NCBI RefSeq assembly: GCF_020149765.1 | Contig: NZ_CP083809.1 | Span: forward strand, 2,604,001 to 2,668,000 | DNA length: 64,000 bases | From: Pantoea agglomerans | Lineage (GTDB): Bacteria > Pseudomonadota > Gammaproteobacteria > Enterobacterales > Enterobacteriaceae | Reading direction: 5' to 3' | Part shown: positions 18,529 to 29,412 of the stretch, piece by piece | Layout: each line of letters starts with the position of its first letter | How positions within the stretch are numbered: position 1 is the first letter of the stretch | Notes under the pieces: model-generated | What the model was told of the DNA's origin: nothing | The model's input: the letters and a program-made list of their open reading frames with translations, nothing else | Databases searched by the model: none | Made by a program: the position numbers and the translations under genes

Positions 18529-19077
18529 TTACCAGTGCCGTACCGGCCCGGTATCAATATGAACGAAGTTGCTGCGAGGATAATATCCTACACCACCCGC
18601 GCGCATTGTTAAGGCCGCTTTGCGGATGTTATTCAGCGCAATGCCTTCGATATGAAAATCCATCGCCTGCCCTTTGGTGTGATAGCTGTGCTTCGCTACG
18701 CCCGGGCCGCTTTCGCGCAGCATATTGTTGGTCGCCAGCGAGCGATAGCCGGAGACCAGCTGGATCGGCTTGCGGGTTCCCAGCAGCGTCTGCAGTCGAT
18801 AGATCTGATCAAAGAGATGGGGATCGATGCTTTTCGTCAGATTGGCGCGATAATCGCGGAAAAAGTGGTTCAGGCGAGCCAGCTCGCTCTTATCGTAACT
18901 TTTCCCATTAAAAAACTCAGTTTTAAGGGTTTCACCGGTGTGAAGATTGCTCAGCGTCAGCACGCGAGGACGCGACGTTGAAAGCGAGGCGATAGCGGCG
19001 TCAGGCAGCAGCGCCATGCCGGCCACAGCCGTTCCGCCAAGAAGCAATTTGCGACGTGTTAAGTTAAAACTGGACAT
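18529..19077 (-). CDS. mepK: Murein endopeptidase MepK (YcbK), Tat-exported
   Basis: A 182-residue periplasmic peptidase_M15-like (DUF882) protein. The N-terminus has a twin-arginine signal (LTRRKLLLGG) with cleavage near ALLPDAAIAS. Zinc ligands are in KHSYHTKGQAMDFHIEG and the C-terminal NFVHIDTGPVRHW. E. coli YcbK was shown to cleave meso-DAP-meso-DAP (3-3) crosslinks and was named MepK. Here it lies directly downstream of ldtD, whose product makes such crosslinks. The Tat motif, length and context all agree. Confidence 0.92.
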   Translation of the reverse strand: MSSFNLTRRKLLLGGTAVAGMALLPDAAIASLSTSRPRVLTLSNLHTGETLKTEFFNGKSYDKSELARLNHFFRDYRANLTKSIDPHLFDQIYRLQTLLGTRKPIQLVSGYRSLATNNMLRESGPGVAKHSYHTKGQAMDFHIEGIALNNIRKAALTMRAGGVGYYPRSNFVHIDTGPVRHW

Positions 19078-19265
19078 GAAAAACGGTTACCTGAGATTGA
19101 AGCCAACGAAATGTGCAAAAACCGCACAAGGCCGAACCATAACCGGCTGGCCGGGTCACGTCAACCGACCTTACTCAGGTTTGTGCGGCGACCCTCATCA
19201 GGGTCGCCAGAGTAAAACAGAGCAAAAAAGAGGTGGGTAGAACAACAGCGGTTAAAAATCAAGGA

Positions 19266-21074
19266 TTAGAGCAGTAGCTGCCCTGCGCGCGTGAGCACCT
19301 GGCTACCCGAACGCGCCGGATTATCATAATTGTAAATATCTGTGCGGAATTGCGGCTTGCCGTCATCAGCAACCCAGGCGGTCAGATAGTACAAATTGAC
19401 CGGAATGCGATGGCGGATCGGAACATAACGCGTATCCCCCTGTTTTAGCTGATCGGAGATGCGAGAGTCATTCCAGCCAGCATCCTGCAGCAGCAGTCCC
19501 GCCAGCTCTGACGCTTTATTGACGCGCACGCAGCCTGAGCTGAGCGCGCGGATATCGCGCTGGAACAAGGCGTGGTTGGGCGTGTCGTGCAGGTAGATCG
19601 CGTCCGAACTCGGCATGTTGAACTTATAGCGGCCCAGCGAGTTGGTGTTGCCCGGCGCCTGGCGCAGGCGATAGGGGAACGACGAGGCGGAGACCATGCT
19701 CCAGTCAATCATGCTGGGATCGATAACCTCCGCGTCCGCGCTCCAGCCGGAGAGCAGCGTATAGCCGTGCTTGTAGAGATAGCTCGGATCCTGCTTCACC
19801 CTGGGAATGATGTCCTGACGCACCAGCGTCGTCGGCACGTTCCACGGCGGGTTAAGCACCACGTTATTCAGCGCGCTGCGCATCAGCGGCGTTTTACGGT
19901 CGGGACGCCCGACAATCACGCGCGACGACAGGATCTTGTTGCCGTTGTTGTAGTAGGTCAGCGAGAAGTTAGGGATATTGACCATGATGCCGTTGTGCAT
20001 ATCGTCCGGCAGCAGACGCAAACGCTGGATATTCAGCGCCAGCAGCGCGGCGCGCATCTGCGGCGTCACGTTAAGCCATTCACGGGTGCGCGGCCCGATA
20101 GCGCCGTCGCTGCCGAGCCCTTGCCACTGCTGGAAGCGTTTAACGCCCTCTACCAGCGCGGCGTCATAGACGTTGTCGCTGACCGCATCAGCGGTGCCGT
20201 TCTGCACGCTGCCCGCCTGCTGCGGCGTCTGCGCAGCGAGATCGCCCACGCTGGCGGCCGATGGGCTGACCGCCACAGGCTGACCGCTCTGGCTCACCGG
20301 AACCGGCGCGGTTGGCACCGCATCGTCCGCAGGGCCCGGCGCGACCGGCTGCGCGGCGAGCATGCCGGTGCGCCGTAAGATTTCGCGCAGCGCCGGAACG
20401 TCATCGCTCACCTGACCCGGCCGCAGCGTTTCACGATTCTTCAGCTGGGGCCAGGGGCGCGAGTCGCTCAGCAGCTGCTTCAGCGCGGCGTGCATCGGCG
20501 CATATTGCGGATGCTGCGGCACCAGCGAAGCGACAAAGGCAGCGGATCCGCCGGCCAGCACCGCATTTTGCCACTGATTAACTACCGATACCGACGGCTG
20601 CGCCAGCTTGTAAGGCACATTGCTGTAGAGCCAGCTTTCGCCCTGCGTCGGTACGCTGGAGACGAACTGCAGATAGCCCAGCATGGCGTCGCTCAGCACC
20701 ACGTCGCGCGCAAAGCCGGTGATGCCGGGATCGGTCAGACGATCGACCCAGCGCGTAAACTGCGGCTGCACGCCTGACATGGCCACTTCCGCCAGCTGCT
20801 GCTGAAACTGCTGCACCGCCGCGCGATCTTGCCACATCGGCTGCATATTGTGCGCCGCGTAGAGGGTTGCCAGCGAGGCCAGATAAAACGGTGGCTCTTT
20901 GCCGGCAAAGGCCTGGCGCAGGCGCTGCTGGCTGTCGCTAACTGAAATGGACGCGTGCGTAGTGCCGGGTAACGCGGCAATAACGGCCGCGTGCGTCAGA
21001 TGCAGCGGCGTAAAGGCCAGCGCTAGTGCCAGAAGCGAAAAAACATAATTGTTGGTTTTATTGGTCAGCAACAT
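19266..21074 (-). CDS. ldtD: L,D-transpeptidase (YcbB/LdtD)
   Basis: A 602-residue periplasmic enzyme that forms 3-3 crosslinks in peptidoglycan; E. coli LdtD has 615. A signal peptide is at residues about 1-30. A substrate-capping N-terminal domain follows, and then a peptidoglycan-binding domain near 305-350 ([20 protein letters not shown]). The YkuD catalytic domain has [10 protein letters not shown] and the catalytic Cys at about 515 in LSSGCVRV. Residues about 245-300 are a Pro/Ala/Gln-rich linker that looks poorly conserved. It is upstream of mepK on the same strand. Confidence 0.95.
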   Translation of the reverse strand: MLLTNKTNNYVFSLLALALAFTPLHLTHAAVIAALPGTTHASISVSDSQQRLRQAFAGKEPPFYLASLATLYAAHNMQPMWQDRAAVQQFQQQLAEVAMSGVQPQFTRWVDRLTDPGITGFARDVVLSDAMLGYLQFVSSVPTQGESWLYSNVPYKLAQPSVSVVNQWQNAVLAGGSAAFVASLVPQHPQYAPMHAALKQLLSDSRPWPQLKNRETLRPGQVSDDVPALREILRRTGMLAAQPVAPGPADDAVPTAPVPVSQSGQPVAVSPSAASVGDLAAQTPQQAGSVQNGTADAVSDNVYDAALVEGVKRFQQWQGLGSDGAIGPRTREWLNVTPQMRAALLALNIQRLRLLPDDMHNGIMVNIPNFSLTYYNNGNKILSSRVIVGRPDRKTPLMRSALNNVVLNPPWNVPTTLVRQDIIPRVKQDPSYLYKHGYTLLSGWSADAEVIDPSMIDWSMVSASSFPYRLRQAPGNTNSLGRYKFNMPSSDAIYLHDTPNHALFQRDIRALSSGCVRVNKASELAGLLLQDAGWNDSRISDQLKQGDTRYVPIRHRIPVNLYYLTAWVADDGKPQFRTDIYNYDNPARSGSQVLTRAGQLLL

Positions 21075-21151
21075 CCCTGCCCCCTCATTTGTTTACCACG
21101 CAGCGTTTCCTGGATCCGCTGCAATCGGGCTGCTACTCATATGCTGAGTAT

Positions 21152-21194
21152 ACAAATAAAAAACGGCATTTGCCTCACAGGACAAATGCCGTTT
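21152..21194 (-). terminator. mukB operon terminator
   Basis: A perfect 12-nt inverted repeat AAACGGCATTTG / CAAATGCCGTTT (21161-21172 and 21183-21194) lies past the mukB stop. On the minus strand it is followed by TTTATTTGT. It closes the cmoM-mukFEB operon. Confidence 0.88.
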
Positions 21195-21227
21195 ACAGAT
21201 TACTGAAAGCGGTAATTTTTGACCAGA

Positions 21228-24200
21228 TTAAACCTGCGAGTTTTCAGCCTCCAGCCCCGCCTGCTCTTCGCTGTCGCGGCGCGTCGCTGGCGCGTCGGCA
21301 GAGAAGCCGCGCAGGCCGACCACGTGCACATGCTCCGTGTTATTGAACACTTTACGGACCAGCTTATAGGTGGTGCCTTTTTCCGGGCTGATGTTTTCCG
21401 GTGCCGCAATCACCAGCTGCATCTCCAGGCGTTCGCAGAGTTCAAACAGCGTGGCGATAGATCGCGCATCGAGACGCGCCGCTTCGTCGAGGAACAGCAG
21501 GCGGCAGGGAGAGATATCCTTGCCGCGCAGGCGGCGCGACTCCTCTTCCCAGCTCTGCACCACCATCACCAGAATCGACATGCCGGTGCCGATCGCCTCG
21601 CCGGTCGACAGCGCCCCGCTCTCGGCGCGCAGCCAGCCGTCGGAGCCGCGGTTAACTTCCACTTCCATCTCCAGATAGTTGCGGTAGTCCAGCAGCTCTT
21701 CGCCGATGGTCTGCGGCGTGCGCTGACCCATATCAATCTGCGGATTAAGGCGCTGATAGAGCTTCGCCAGCGCTTCAGAGAAGGTCAGGCGGCTGCTGTT
21801 AAAGAGATCCTGATGCTGCTCGTGCTCTTCCGACAGGGTATCGAGCAGCGTGGCGTGGGCCTCGCGCACGTTCACGTTAAGCCGCACGCTGCGCACCTGA
21901 CCGAAGCTCACCATCTGCAGCCCCTGGTTCAGCTGGCGAATGCGGTTCTGCTCGCGCTGAATGGTTTTGCGGATAATATTCGACACGCTGCGCGAGCTGA
22001 TCGCCAGCGTCTGCTCGCGCGCCGTCAGCTCTTCGGTCAGACGGTTCAGTTCGATCTCCATCTGCTCGATCGCCTCGACCGGATCGTCGGTGCGGATAAT
22101 ATCCTGACGGATGCGTTCGCGCAGATGCTGATAGACGGCGATAAAGAACTGGATCTTGCGCTCTGGCCGCTTCGGATCTTCCGACAGGCGCAGCACGTCG
22201 CGCAGATGCTCGTTATCCGCCACCGCCAGGCGCAGCGCACCCAGCGCCTTATCTGACATTGAGCGCAGCTCATCGCCGCTCAGGTAGGCCAGCTCGCGGC
22301 GGTGCAGACGTCGCTCAACGCCGTTCTCTTTCACCAGACGCAGCACGCTGCACCAGCCCGCTTTGGCGCTGACCACCTGCTCGCGAATGCGGTGATAGTC
22401 GCGCTCCAGCACGCGCAGCCGTTTCTGCAGGTTCTCCATCTCCGCTTCGCAGAAGGTGAGCTGCTTTTCCAGCTGGTTGCGACGCGCGCGGTTGTGGCTC
22501 AGCGCGGCGTAAAGCTCGTCGCGGCGAATGCGCGCGCGCTCTTCCGCACTGGCGTCGGCCTGTACGCCGATATCCTGCATCTCCTGCAGCAGCTCTTTCA
22601 GCATGTCGCGTTTGGTGTCGTGCGAGCTTTTCAGAGAGGCCAGCACCTGGCTGTACTGCGCCATTTGGGTTCGCTGCTCGCGCAGGCGTTCGCGCGCGCG
22701 GCTGCGCTCGCCTTCAGCCTGTTCCAGCTGGCGACGCAGCTTATCGCTGAGATCGTTGTTGCCGTTGAGCATGCCGGCAGAGTCGCCGTAGCTGAAGTGG
22801 GCGCGGCGCTGCACCACTTCTGTCAGGGCAAACGCCTGCTGACGCGCGACGCGCTGCTGCTGCTGCGCCTGCTGATAGTCCGCCTGCAGCTGCTCATGCT
22901 GCTCGGGATCGCTCTGCAAGACGCCGATCAGCGACTCAAGCTTCGCCAGCTTCGCGCCGTGCTGATGCAGGAAGCGCGCCGCCTCCTGCGCCTCTTCGAC
23001 CTGCTCGCGGATCTCGTCGCAGCGATCGGCCAGCGTCTCGTCCAGCAGCAGATTAACGCGCGGCAGCAGGCGGTTAAGCTGCGCCACGCCCTCTTTCGCC
23101 TGCTCATACTGCTGGCGCTGCTGCTGGTTGTCGCTTTCATGCTGATTCAGCGCGCGCTCCAGCTCGCTGCGGCGCGCGTTGTACTGGCGAATCTGCGCTT
23201 CGGGATCTTCTTCAAAGGCGACCGCCAGATGGCTGCCGATAAAACGGCTGAAAGACTGATGCAGACGCTGCGTTTTCTGCACGTCAAACGAGAGCGTGGC
23301 GTAGCGCTCCGCGAGGCGATCGCGCTCGTTGTGCAGCAGCTCCAGCTGATTCTCACGCGCGGCGCGGCCGAACAGCGGGATTTTCGGGAAGCGCGAATAG
23401 CGCCACTGGCGCTCCGCCACTTTCACGACCACGGCGTTTTGCAGCTCTTCGACGGCGAAAACGCTGTCGTCAAACGACTGCGGATCGCCCTCGATCAGAT
23501 AGAGATCTTCCGGGCACTCCTCCAGCCCCTCGAGCTGCTCGCGCACCAGCGACAGATCCGGCACCACGATAGCGTGGCGCGACGGACCATAGAGCGCCGA
23601 GAAGTAAGGCGCGTCGTCCAGCGTTACGTCGTCGTAGATTTCAGAGAGCAGCACGCCGCCAAAGCGTTCCGCCAGCTGCGTCAGGCGCGCATCTTCTGCG
23701 CCGCCGGGCTGGCTCAGACGTTCGATCTGGCGCTCCACGTCGCGTTTGCGCGCGGCGATTTCGTCGCGCTCTACCGTGGTTTCACGCTCGCGCTCCAGCA
23801 GCTGCTGCATATATTCGGTAATCTGCTGGCTGTTTTCCAGCGCCTGACCAGTCTGCTCGCTGAGCTGCGTCAGGATCTCCTGCGCCGCCAGCCAGTGTGG
23901 CGCGCGCGCGGTCAGGGTGGCGATACGTTCGCGCAGCGACTCCAGCTCCTGACGCATCACCATGCGGCGTTCGCCCGCGTCGGAAACGCTGGCGCTGAGC
24001 TGCTCGATCTGCGCTTCCAGCTCGCTATGCAGCCCTTCCAGCGCGTCGGCGTCATAGTGCGCGCCCTGACGCTTGCAGAACTCCGCCAGCAGCCGCTCCG
24101 CCTCATGCTGTTCGCGCAGGCGCTGCTCCAGCTCGTTAAGGCGCAGGCGCAGCGACGAGAGCTGCTCGGCGTAGTGACGCTGATTGGCGGCGTCGCGCAG

Positions 24201-25703
24201 CAGCTCGCGGCCGGTTTGCCAGGCCTCCTGGCGCGGCACGTTGCCTGCGATGCTGGTTACCAGCGCCAGCGCCTGTTCAAACTGGCTGTGCGCCGCTTCC
24301 GCCACGCTCAGCTTCTGCTCCAGACGCAGCAGGGTATCGGTCGCTTCCTCTTCGGTCGCCTGGAACCGCTGCTGCCACTCGCTGGCGTTGTCGATGGTGA
24401 GATCGGGCAGCTGGCAGAGCGTCCTGGCGCGCTCCAGCGCCTGCAGCGCCTGCTGATACTGAATCGCCCGCGTCTGCTGCACGTCGAGCGCCTGCTGGAA
24501 ATCGGCCAGCTGGTTTTTCAGCTCGTCCACCTCCAGCTCCGCCGCTTCGACGCGCGCCTCGTTCTCTTCCTGCGCTTCACGCGCTTCCGCCACCACTTCG
24601 TTCTGCTCTTCAAGACGATGAGTCAGCTCGTCGAGATCGGCCTCGTAGCGCTCAATTTTTTCCTGCTGGCGCATAGCGGTCTGCACCAGATTCAGATGAT
24701 CGCTGGCGGCCTGATAGTCCGCTTCCAGATCGTTCTCCGCCCCGCCGTGCTCGGCCAGCTCGCGCGCCATCTCGATATGGCGATACTGCTCCGAGGCCAG
24801 CTGTTTGCGGCTGGAGAGGAGATCGCGGCGCAGCTGCAGCGCGCCATCGAGATGGATGCGCCGCTCGTTGGCGTGACGCATATAGTCCGCCGAAACATAG
24901 CTGGTGGCTTCGGAGATCAGATGTTTAAACAGGTCGCGATCGGACTGCGTGACGCGAATCGCCTCCAGCGTCATGCGGTTCTCGCGCAGCGCCGCTTCCA
25001 TATCCTGAAACGCTTTGCGCACGCCGCTGTTTTCCGGCAGCAAATAGTCGCGCAGCGAGCGGGTAATGGCGCTGGAGATACCGCCGTAGAGCGAGGCTTC
25101 AATTAGCCGGTAGAATTTGCTGCGATCGCCGGCGGAGCGCAGGCGGCGCGGCACGATACCGTGCTCGAACATCATCGCGTGATAGTCGGTGACCGAGCTG
25201 AACTGGCGGAACTGCACCTCTTCCTGCGCTTCAACGCGCTCTTTGACCTCGCTCAGCGGCAGCACGCGCGCCTGACGGCTGTTCATAATCTCGGTCAGCA
25301 TATCGGTCGGCTGACTATCCATCGGCAGCCCGTGAATGCTGAACGGCTTGATGTCGACCTTTTTATCGCGCCCGGCTACCTGCTGCAGACGAACGCCGGC
25401 GATGACGCGCTGGTGACGCGAGTTGATAACGTCGAGCACCGCGTAGCAGACGCCAGCGCGCAGCTTGCCGTGCAGGCCCTTATCGCGCGAGCCGCTGGTC
25501 GCGCCCGCTTCCGTGGTGTTACGGAAGTGCAGCAGCGTCAGATCCGGGATGAGCGCCGTTACAAAGGCGGCCATGGTGGTGGATTTGCCTGCGCCGTTAC
25601 CGCCCGACAGGGTGGTGACCAGTTCGTCGAGATCAAAGGTGCGGGCAAAAAAGCCGTTCCAGTTGATCAGGGTAAGCGAACGAAATTTGCCGCGTTCAAT
25701 CAT
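21228..25703 (-). CDS. mukB: Chromosome partition protein MukB (SMC-like condensin)
   Basis: A 1491-residue SMC-like ATPase (E. coli 1486) that compacts and organises the chromosome with MukE and MukF and interacts with topoisomerase IV. Walker [10 protein letters not shown] is at residues 34-42. Two long coiled-coil arms (about 290-650 and 780-1120, rich in Gln/Glu/Arg heptads) flank the hinge (about 660-770). The C-terminal ATPase half has [12 protein letters not shown] as signature and [13 protein letters not shown] as Walker B. The ATG overlaps the mukE stop by 4 nt. The large plus-strand open frame opposite it is a shadow. Confidence 0.98.
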   Translation of the reverse strand: MIERGKFRSLTLINWNGFFARTFDLDELVTTLSGGNGAGKSTTMAAFVTALIPDLTLLHFRNTTEAGATSGSRDKGLHGKLRAGVCYAVLDVINSRHQRVIAGVRLQQVAGRDKKVDIKPFSIHGLPMDSQPTDMLTEIMNSRQARVLPLSEVKERVEAQEEVQFRQFSSVTDYHAMMFEHGIVPRRLRSAGDRSKFYRLIEASLYGGISSAITRSLRDYLLPENSGVRKAFQDMEAALRENRMTLEAIRVTQSDRDLFKHLISEATSYVSADYMRHANERRIHLDGALQLRRDLLSSRKQLASEQYRHIEMARELAEHGGAENDLEADYQAASDHLNLVQTAMRQQEKIERYEADLDELTHRLEEQNEVVAEAREAQEENEARVEAAELEVDELKNQLADFQQALDVQQTRAIQYQQALQALERARTLCQLPDLTIDNASEWQQRFQATEEEATDTLLRLEQKLSVAEAAHSQFEQALALVTSIAGNVPRQEAWQTGRELLRDAANQRHYAEQLSSLRLRLNELEQRLREQHEAERLLAEFCKRQGAHYDADALEGLHSELEAQIEQLSASVSDAGERRMVMRQELESLRERIATLTARAPHWLAAQEILTQLSEQTGQALENSQQITEYMQQLLERERETTVERDEIAARKRDVERQIERLSQPGGAEDARLTQLAERFGGVLLSEIYDDVTLDDAPYFSALYGPSRHAIVVPDLSLVREQLEGLEECPEDLYLIEGDPQSFDDSVFAVEELQNAVVVKVAERQWRYSRFPKIPLFGRAARENQLELLHNERDRLAERYATLSFDVQKTQRLHQSFSRFIGSHLAVAFEEDPEAQIRQYNARRSELERALNQHESDNQQQRQQYEQAKEGVAQLNRLLPRVNLLLDETLADRCDEIREQVEEAQEAARFLHQHGAKLAKLESLIGVLQSDPEQHEQLQADYQQAQQQQRVARQQAFALTEVVQRRAHFSYGDSAGMLNGNNDLSDKLRRQLEQAEGERSRARERLREQRTQMAQYSQVLASLKSSHDTKRDMLKELLQEMQDIGVQADASAEERARIRRDELYAALSHNRARRNQLEKQLTFCEAEMENLQKRLRVLERDYHRIREQVVSAKAGWCSVLRLVKENGVERRLHRRELAYLSGDELRSMSDKALGALRLAVADNEHLRDVLRLSEDPKRPERKIQFFIAVYQHLRERIRQDIIRTDDPVEAIEQMEIELNRLTEELTAREQTLAISSRSVSNIIRKTIQREQNRIRQLNQGLQMVSFGQVRSVRLNVNVREAHATLLDTLSEEHEQHQDLFNSSRLTFSEALAKLYQRLNPQIDMGQRTPQTIGEELLDYRNYLEMEVEVNRGSDGWLRAESGALSTGEAIGTGMSILVMVVQSWEEESRRLRGKDISPCRLLFLDEAARLDARSIATLFELCERLEMQLVIAAPENISPEKGTTYKLVRKVFNNTEHVHVVGLRGFSADAPATRRDSEEQAGLEAENSQV

Positions 25704-26416
25704 GCCTGTTCTTCCTCCGCGCTATCACTCGCGTCGCTGTCAATATCATCCTGCTCGCTGGTCGCGCTCACGCTGTCGAGCGCCATGGCTTCGCCGTCGC
25801 GGATCAGACGCAGCTGCGCCTCGCGCGGATCGTCGCCGCTGCGCACGTCGGCACCAAAGCGGAACACCGATTCGGTAATGCGGAATTTGCTGCTGTCGTT
25901 GCCCATAAACCACACCATGCCGAGTCGGCGCAGTCGGCTCAGCGAGGCGCGCATTTTCTCCTGCAGCCTGGCCCGATCGAGATCGGAGCCGGTCGAGCGC
26001 TGGTTCACCAGCTTGAGCAGCTTATTCTCGTCGGCGAGCGTCAGCAGTTCGTCATAGAGCTCCTGCTGGGTAAAGATGCCCTCGTTCGCCAGACGCTCCG
26101 GGCTGAGGTAGAGATAGCAGAGCAGCTTGCCCACCATCATATCCAGCTCGGAGAGCACCGAGCGCGGGATCAGGGTGGTAGAGCGCGGACGCAGATAGAA
26201 AAAGCCCTCTGGCGCGCGAATAAGCTCGACGTTGTAGCGGGCGTAAAACTCTTCCAGGAAGGTCTGGTAGTCCATCAGAAAAGCGTGCTGGTCCAGCTCT
26301 TCAATGCCGATATGGCGACCGGCGCGCAGCTGGCTGTCGAGCGCGGGAAAAATCGGGTTCGCCAGTGCCTGCGCCAGCTTAAGCGGCATCACTTGTTCAA
26401 TATTTGTCGATGACAT
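25700..26416 (-). CDS. mukE: Chromosome partition protein MukE
   Basis: A 238-residue accessory subunit that binds MukF and regulates the MukB ATPase. It is built of winged-helix domains, with [20 protein letters not shown] and [26 protein letters not shown] as conserved segments and an acidic C-terminus. I chose the ATG at 26416 (MSSTNIEQ) because an AAGGTG ribosome site sits seven nt upstream. A later Met (MPLKLAQ, 26389) is the other start used in annotation. The gene overlaps mukF by 20 nt and mukB by 4 nt, so the three are coupled. Confidence 0.95.
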   Translation of the reverse strand: MSSTNIEQVMPLKLAQALANPIFPALDSQLRAGRHIGIEELDQHAFLMDYQTFLEEFYARYNVELIRAPEGFFYLRPRSTTLIPRSVLSELDMMVGKLLCYLYLSPERLANEGIFTQQELYDELLTLADENKLLKLVNQRSTGSDLDRARLQEKMRASLSRLRRLGMVWFMGNDSSKFRITESVFRFGADVRSGDDPREAQLRLIRDGEAMALDSVSATSEQDDIDSDASDSAEEEQA

Positions 26417-27719
26417 GTGCCTGCACCTTGGCTCCGTAATCATTAATGGCCTGCCACTGCGCGGGCAGGCCGGCTAAATCGGCTTCCGCCACGCCGAGAC
26501 GCACCGCCTGATCGACCACGATACGCGCCAGATCAAAGTGGCGCGCGCGCGGATACTGGGCAAGATAGTCGCGCATCACCGTGGCGAGGTTGAGCGGTTT
26601 CTGTTCAGATTTGTAGCTCAGCAGCGCCTCTTCAATCATCGCCGCCAGCTGTTCGCGGATTTCGTTAAACTCTTCATATTCCAGCTCGGCGGGCAGTTCG
26701 CCCATTACCTCGTCGTTGCGCAGCGTCAGATCCTCGTCGCGCATATCGAACAGGCGATCGGCGCTGGCGTAGGTGAGCACCCACGGCTGGTCGAAGTAGT
26801 TCTGCACCGACTGGCGCAAGCGCTGCGCGAATACGCGGTTCTTGTCCATGTCGATGGCGGTTCGAATAAATTTATGGACGTGGCGGTCATAGCCGATCCA
26901 CAGGTCAATCGCCTGCTGGCCCCAGCTGATAATGCGATCCAGCTTGTTTTGCAGGTCAAATACCAGCTTATCGACGAAGCCGAGATCGGGGCTGCTGAGG
27001 GTGGCGTCCTGAATGCGCAGCAGATTGGCCTGCAGCTTGTCGCCCGCCGCCTCCAGCGTATCCTGCAGCTCGCGCAGCGTGCCGGAGGTTTCCGACAGCA
27101 GCATTTCACAGCTGGAGATCGCCGCGCGCCAGTCTTTGTTCAGCAGATCGGCGATATCGTTCTTCACCGCCTGCTGCTGTTCATCCATCAGGCGCTGCGT
27201 CATGTCGATACTGTCGAAAATCTCCGCCACGGAATATTTCAGCGGCGCGAAGACGTTGCGGTGCCAGTGGAATTCATCACCATCCTCTTCCGCCGCATCG
27301 GCGGCGCGCTTCAGCTCGCCCGCCACGATCGACAACTGCATCGACAGGCGCAGCGTCGAAAACTCGCGCTGGCGGATATAGTAGTCAGTGATGCCGATCG
27401 CCAGCGGCGTCAGACGATAAATGGCGTGGCCTTCCGTCATCTCGCTGGTAAAGCGGTTGATCAGGCGCTGCCGCACCATATCGTTGATGGCGTTATTGGC
27501 GCGCACCATCACGGTTTCATGGGTTTGCTCAAAGGCTTTGCTGACGTGCTGGAAAGCGTCGATCAGCTCTCCCTCACTCATTTCGCCATCCATACGCTCG
27601 CCGTTCAGGGTGGCGATGGCCAGCAAAAAGGCCAGACGATCGACCGGCAGCGCAAGGGAAAAGTCGTTCTTGCGCGCCCAGCTGACCAGCTCGGGTACCG
27701 TCTGGGAAAATTCACTCAT
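26397..27719 (-). CDS. mukF: Chromosome partition protein MukF (kleisin)
   Basis: A 440-residue kleisin that bridges MukB heads and dimerises through its N-terminal winged-helix domain; E. coli MukF also has 440. The start [25 protein letters not shown] is typical. The central helical region and the C-terminal winged helix ([22 protein letters not shown]) are intact. The start overlaps the cmoM stop by 4 nt. Confidence 0.97.
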   Translation of the reverse strand: MSEFSQTVPELVSWARKNDFSLALPVDRLAFLLAIATLNGERMDGEMSEGELIDAFQHVSKAFEQTHETVMVRANNAINDMVRQRLINRFTSEMTEGHAIYRLTPLAIGITDYYIRQREFSTLRLSMQLSIVAGELKRAADAAEEDGDEFHWHRNVFAPLKYSVAEIFDSIDMTQRLMDEQQQAVKNDIADLLNKDWRAAISSCEMLLSETSGTLRELQDTLEAAGDKLQANLLRIQDATLSSPDLGFVDKLVFDLQNKLDRIISWGQQAIDLWIGYDRHVHKFIRTAIDMDKNRVFAQRLRQSVQNYFDQPWVLTYASADRLFDMRDEDLTLRNDEVMGELPAELEYEEFNEIREQLAAMIEEALLSYKSEQKPLNLATVMRDYLAQYPRARHFDLARIVVDQAVRLGVAEADLAGLPAQWQAINDYGAKVQAHVIDKY

Positions 27720-28501
27720 AGTTCGTCCTTCTGCCCTGGTTTACGCGCAGTCACGTGGATATAACGTCCCAGGCTTAAAAAGGGTTCCTGGCGACAGTAG
27801 CGTCGCTCCATCTCAAGAATGCTCGCATCGCCTCCGCCGTCCGCCGGCGGGGCTTTCATATAGTCGCTGAAGACGCGCACCCCCGTACGCTGTTCGATAT
27901 CGAAGCCGCAGGCGGTGAGCCAGCGGTAGACATCGTCCGGATCGCGCGGGTAGTCGGGCGACAGGGAACGCTTCTTCTGCTTCGCCATATTGACGCGCAG
28001 ATAGCCGAAGTTTCCCAGCGTCAGATTGCGAAACACCAGACTGTGGCGGTTAAAAAACATCAGCGACATCACGCCGCCGGGACGCAGCGCGTCAAACAGC
28101 GCCTGCAGCGCTTTTTCAGGCTCGGCGACCCACTCAAGCACAGCGTGAAACAATACCAGATCCACCGGCGTATCCAAATGCTCGCCCACCTGCTGCACGG
28201 CGATTTGTCTGAATTGCATGTTGTGGCTCACATCCTGCGCTTCGGCATGCTGCTGCGCCCGGCGCAGCATCTCCGCCGAGAGATCGCAGAGCAGGATCTG
28301 GTGGCCGCGCTGCGCCAGCCCGCTGGAGATTTGCCCCAGTCCGCCGCCAGCATCCAGCACGCGCAGCGGCGCCGCGCCGAGCGTCGGCAGAATCGTCTCC
28401 AGCTCGTCCCAGAGGATCGCCTGACGCACCATCCCCTTGGTGGTGCCGTAAATATTTTGCGAAAATTTTTCCGCGAGATCGTCGAAGTTACGATCCTGCA
28501 T
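27716..28501 (-). CDS. cmoM: tRNA 5-carboxymethoxyuridine methyltransferase
   Basis: A 261-residue SAM-dependent methyltransferase (formerly SmtA) that methylates 5-carboxymethoxyuridine at the wobble position of some tRNAs. The SAM motif I is [13 protein letters not shown] near residue 43, motif II is [11 protein letters not shown], and [11 protein letters not shown] follows. It is the first gene of the cmoM-mukF-mukE-mukB operon, as in E. coli. It is divergent from elyC. Confidence 0.95.
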   Translation of the reverse strand: MQDRNFDDLAEKFSQNIYGTTKGMVRQAILWDELETILPTLGAAPLRVLDAGGGLGQISSGLAQRGHQILLCDLSAEMLRRAQQHAEAQDVSHNMQFRQIAVQQVGEHLDTPVDLVLFHAVLEWVAEPEKALQALFDALRPGGVMSLMFFNRHSLVFRNLTLGNFGYLRVNMAKQKKRSLSPDYPRDPDDVYRWLTACGFDIEQRTGVRVFSDYMKAPPADGGGDASILEMERRYCRQEPFLSLGRYIHVTARKPGQKDEL

Positions 28502-28626
28502 GGCGTGGGCTCCGGTATGCTGCGCTCAGACTTGTGCTATTTTGTCACAGGCTCATGAAGAATGAACCTTTCATCCCCTTCTTCCTTTCCAGCTGCTGTT
28601 TTTTCGGACAACAAGGAGTTTTTTTG

Positions 28627-29412
28627 ATGTTTTTTGGACTGAAAAAACTGGTGGGTGGGCTGTTGATGCCTTTACCCATGCTGCTGCTGTTGATGGCAGC
28701 GGGTATTTTACTGCTTTGGTTTAGCCGCTGGCATAAAAGCGGCAAAATTTTAGTCTCCCTGAGCTGGGCGCTGCTGCTACTGCTGAGCCTGCAGCCCGTC
28801 GCCGATCGCCTGCTGCTGCCGCTGGAGTCGCGCTACGCGACCTGGAACGGCGACCAGAAGGTCGATTTTATCGTGGTACTGGGCGGCGGCTATACCTTTA
28901 ATCCCGACTGGGCACCGAGTTCGAACCTGATCGGCAACAGTCTGCCGCGCGTCGCTGAAGGCGTCCGCCAGTGGCGACGCAACCCGCAGGCGACGATGAT
29001 CTTTACCGGCGCCGCCGCCGGACAGAATCCCGTCAGCAACGGTCAGGTCGCCGCCTCGGTGGCGCTGAGCCTGGGCGTGCCGCCGGATCATATTCTGGTG
29101 CTGGACCAGCCGAAAGATACCGAACAGGAGGCGCGCGCGGTGCGCGGCGTCGTCAGCCAGCGGCCCTTTCTGCTGGTCACCTCCGCCAATCATATGGCAC
29201 GCGCCCTGAATTTCTTTCACGCCGCCGGCTTAACGCCGCTTGTCGCGCCGGCTAATCAGCTGGCAATTACCTCGCCGCTCAACTGGTGGGAGCGCGCGAT
29301 GCCTTCCCCGCTCTGGCTGAGCCACAGCGAGCGCGTCGTCTATGAGGCGCTGGGACAGGCGTGGCAGTGGCTTAAAGGCGGCGGCGCGCCTTCAGCCCAG
29401 CCAGGGCAGTAG
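28627..29412 (+). CDS. elyC: Envelope biogenesis factor ElyC (DUF218)
   Basis: A 261-residue inner-membrane protein. Two N-terminal membrane helices (about 10-60) are followed by a DUF218 domain with DFIVVLGGGYTFNP, MIFTGAAAG and DTEQEARAV. In E. coli ElyC supports peptidoglycan assembly at low temperature, apparently through the lipid carrier pathway. The ATG at 28627 follows AAGGAG and matches the E. coli N-terminus; the frame extends upstream to 28534 without support. Its last 21 nt overlap the 3' end of convergent ycbJ. Confidence 0.93.
   Translation: MFFGLKKLVGGLLMPLPMLLLLMAAGILLLWFSRWHKSGKILVSLSWALLLLLSLQPVADRLLLPLESRYATWNGDQKVDFIVVLGGGYTFNPDWAPSSNLIGNSLPRVAEGVRQWRRNPQATMIFTGAAAGQNPVSNGQVAASVALSLGVPPDHILVLDQPKDTEQEARAVRGVVSQRPFLLVTSANHMARALNFFHAAGLTPLVAPANQLAITSPLNWWERAMPSPLWLSHSERVVYEALGQAWQWLKGGGAPSAQPGQ

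Noticed and set aside
22302..25106. 934-codon plus-strand open frame opposite mukB
   Set aside because: It mirrors the codon structure of mukB, has no ribosome site, and its composition (Gln, Arg, Leu, His rich) is typical of an antisense shadow of a high-G+C coiled-coil gene.
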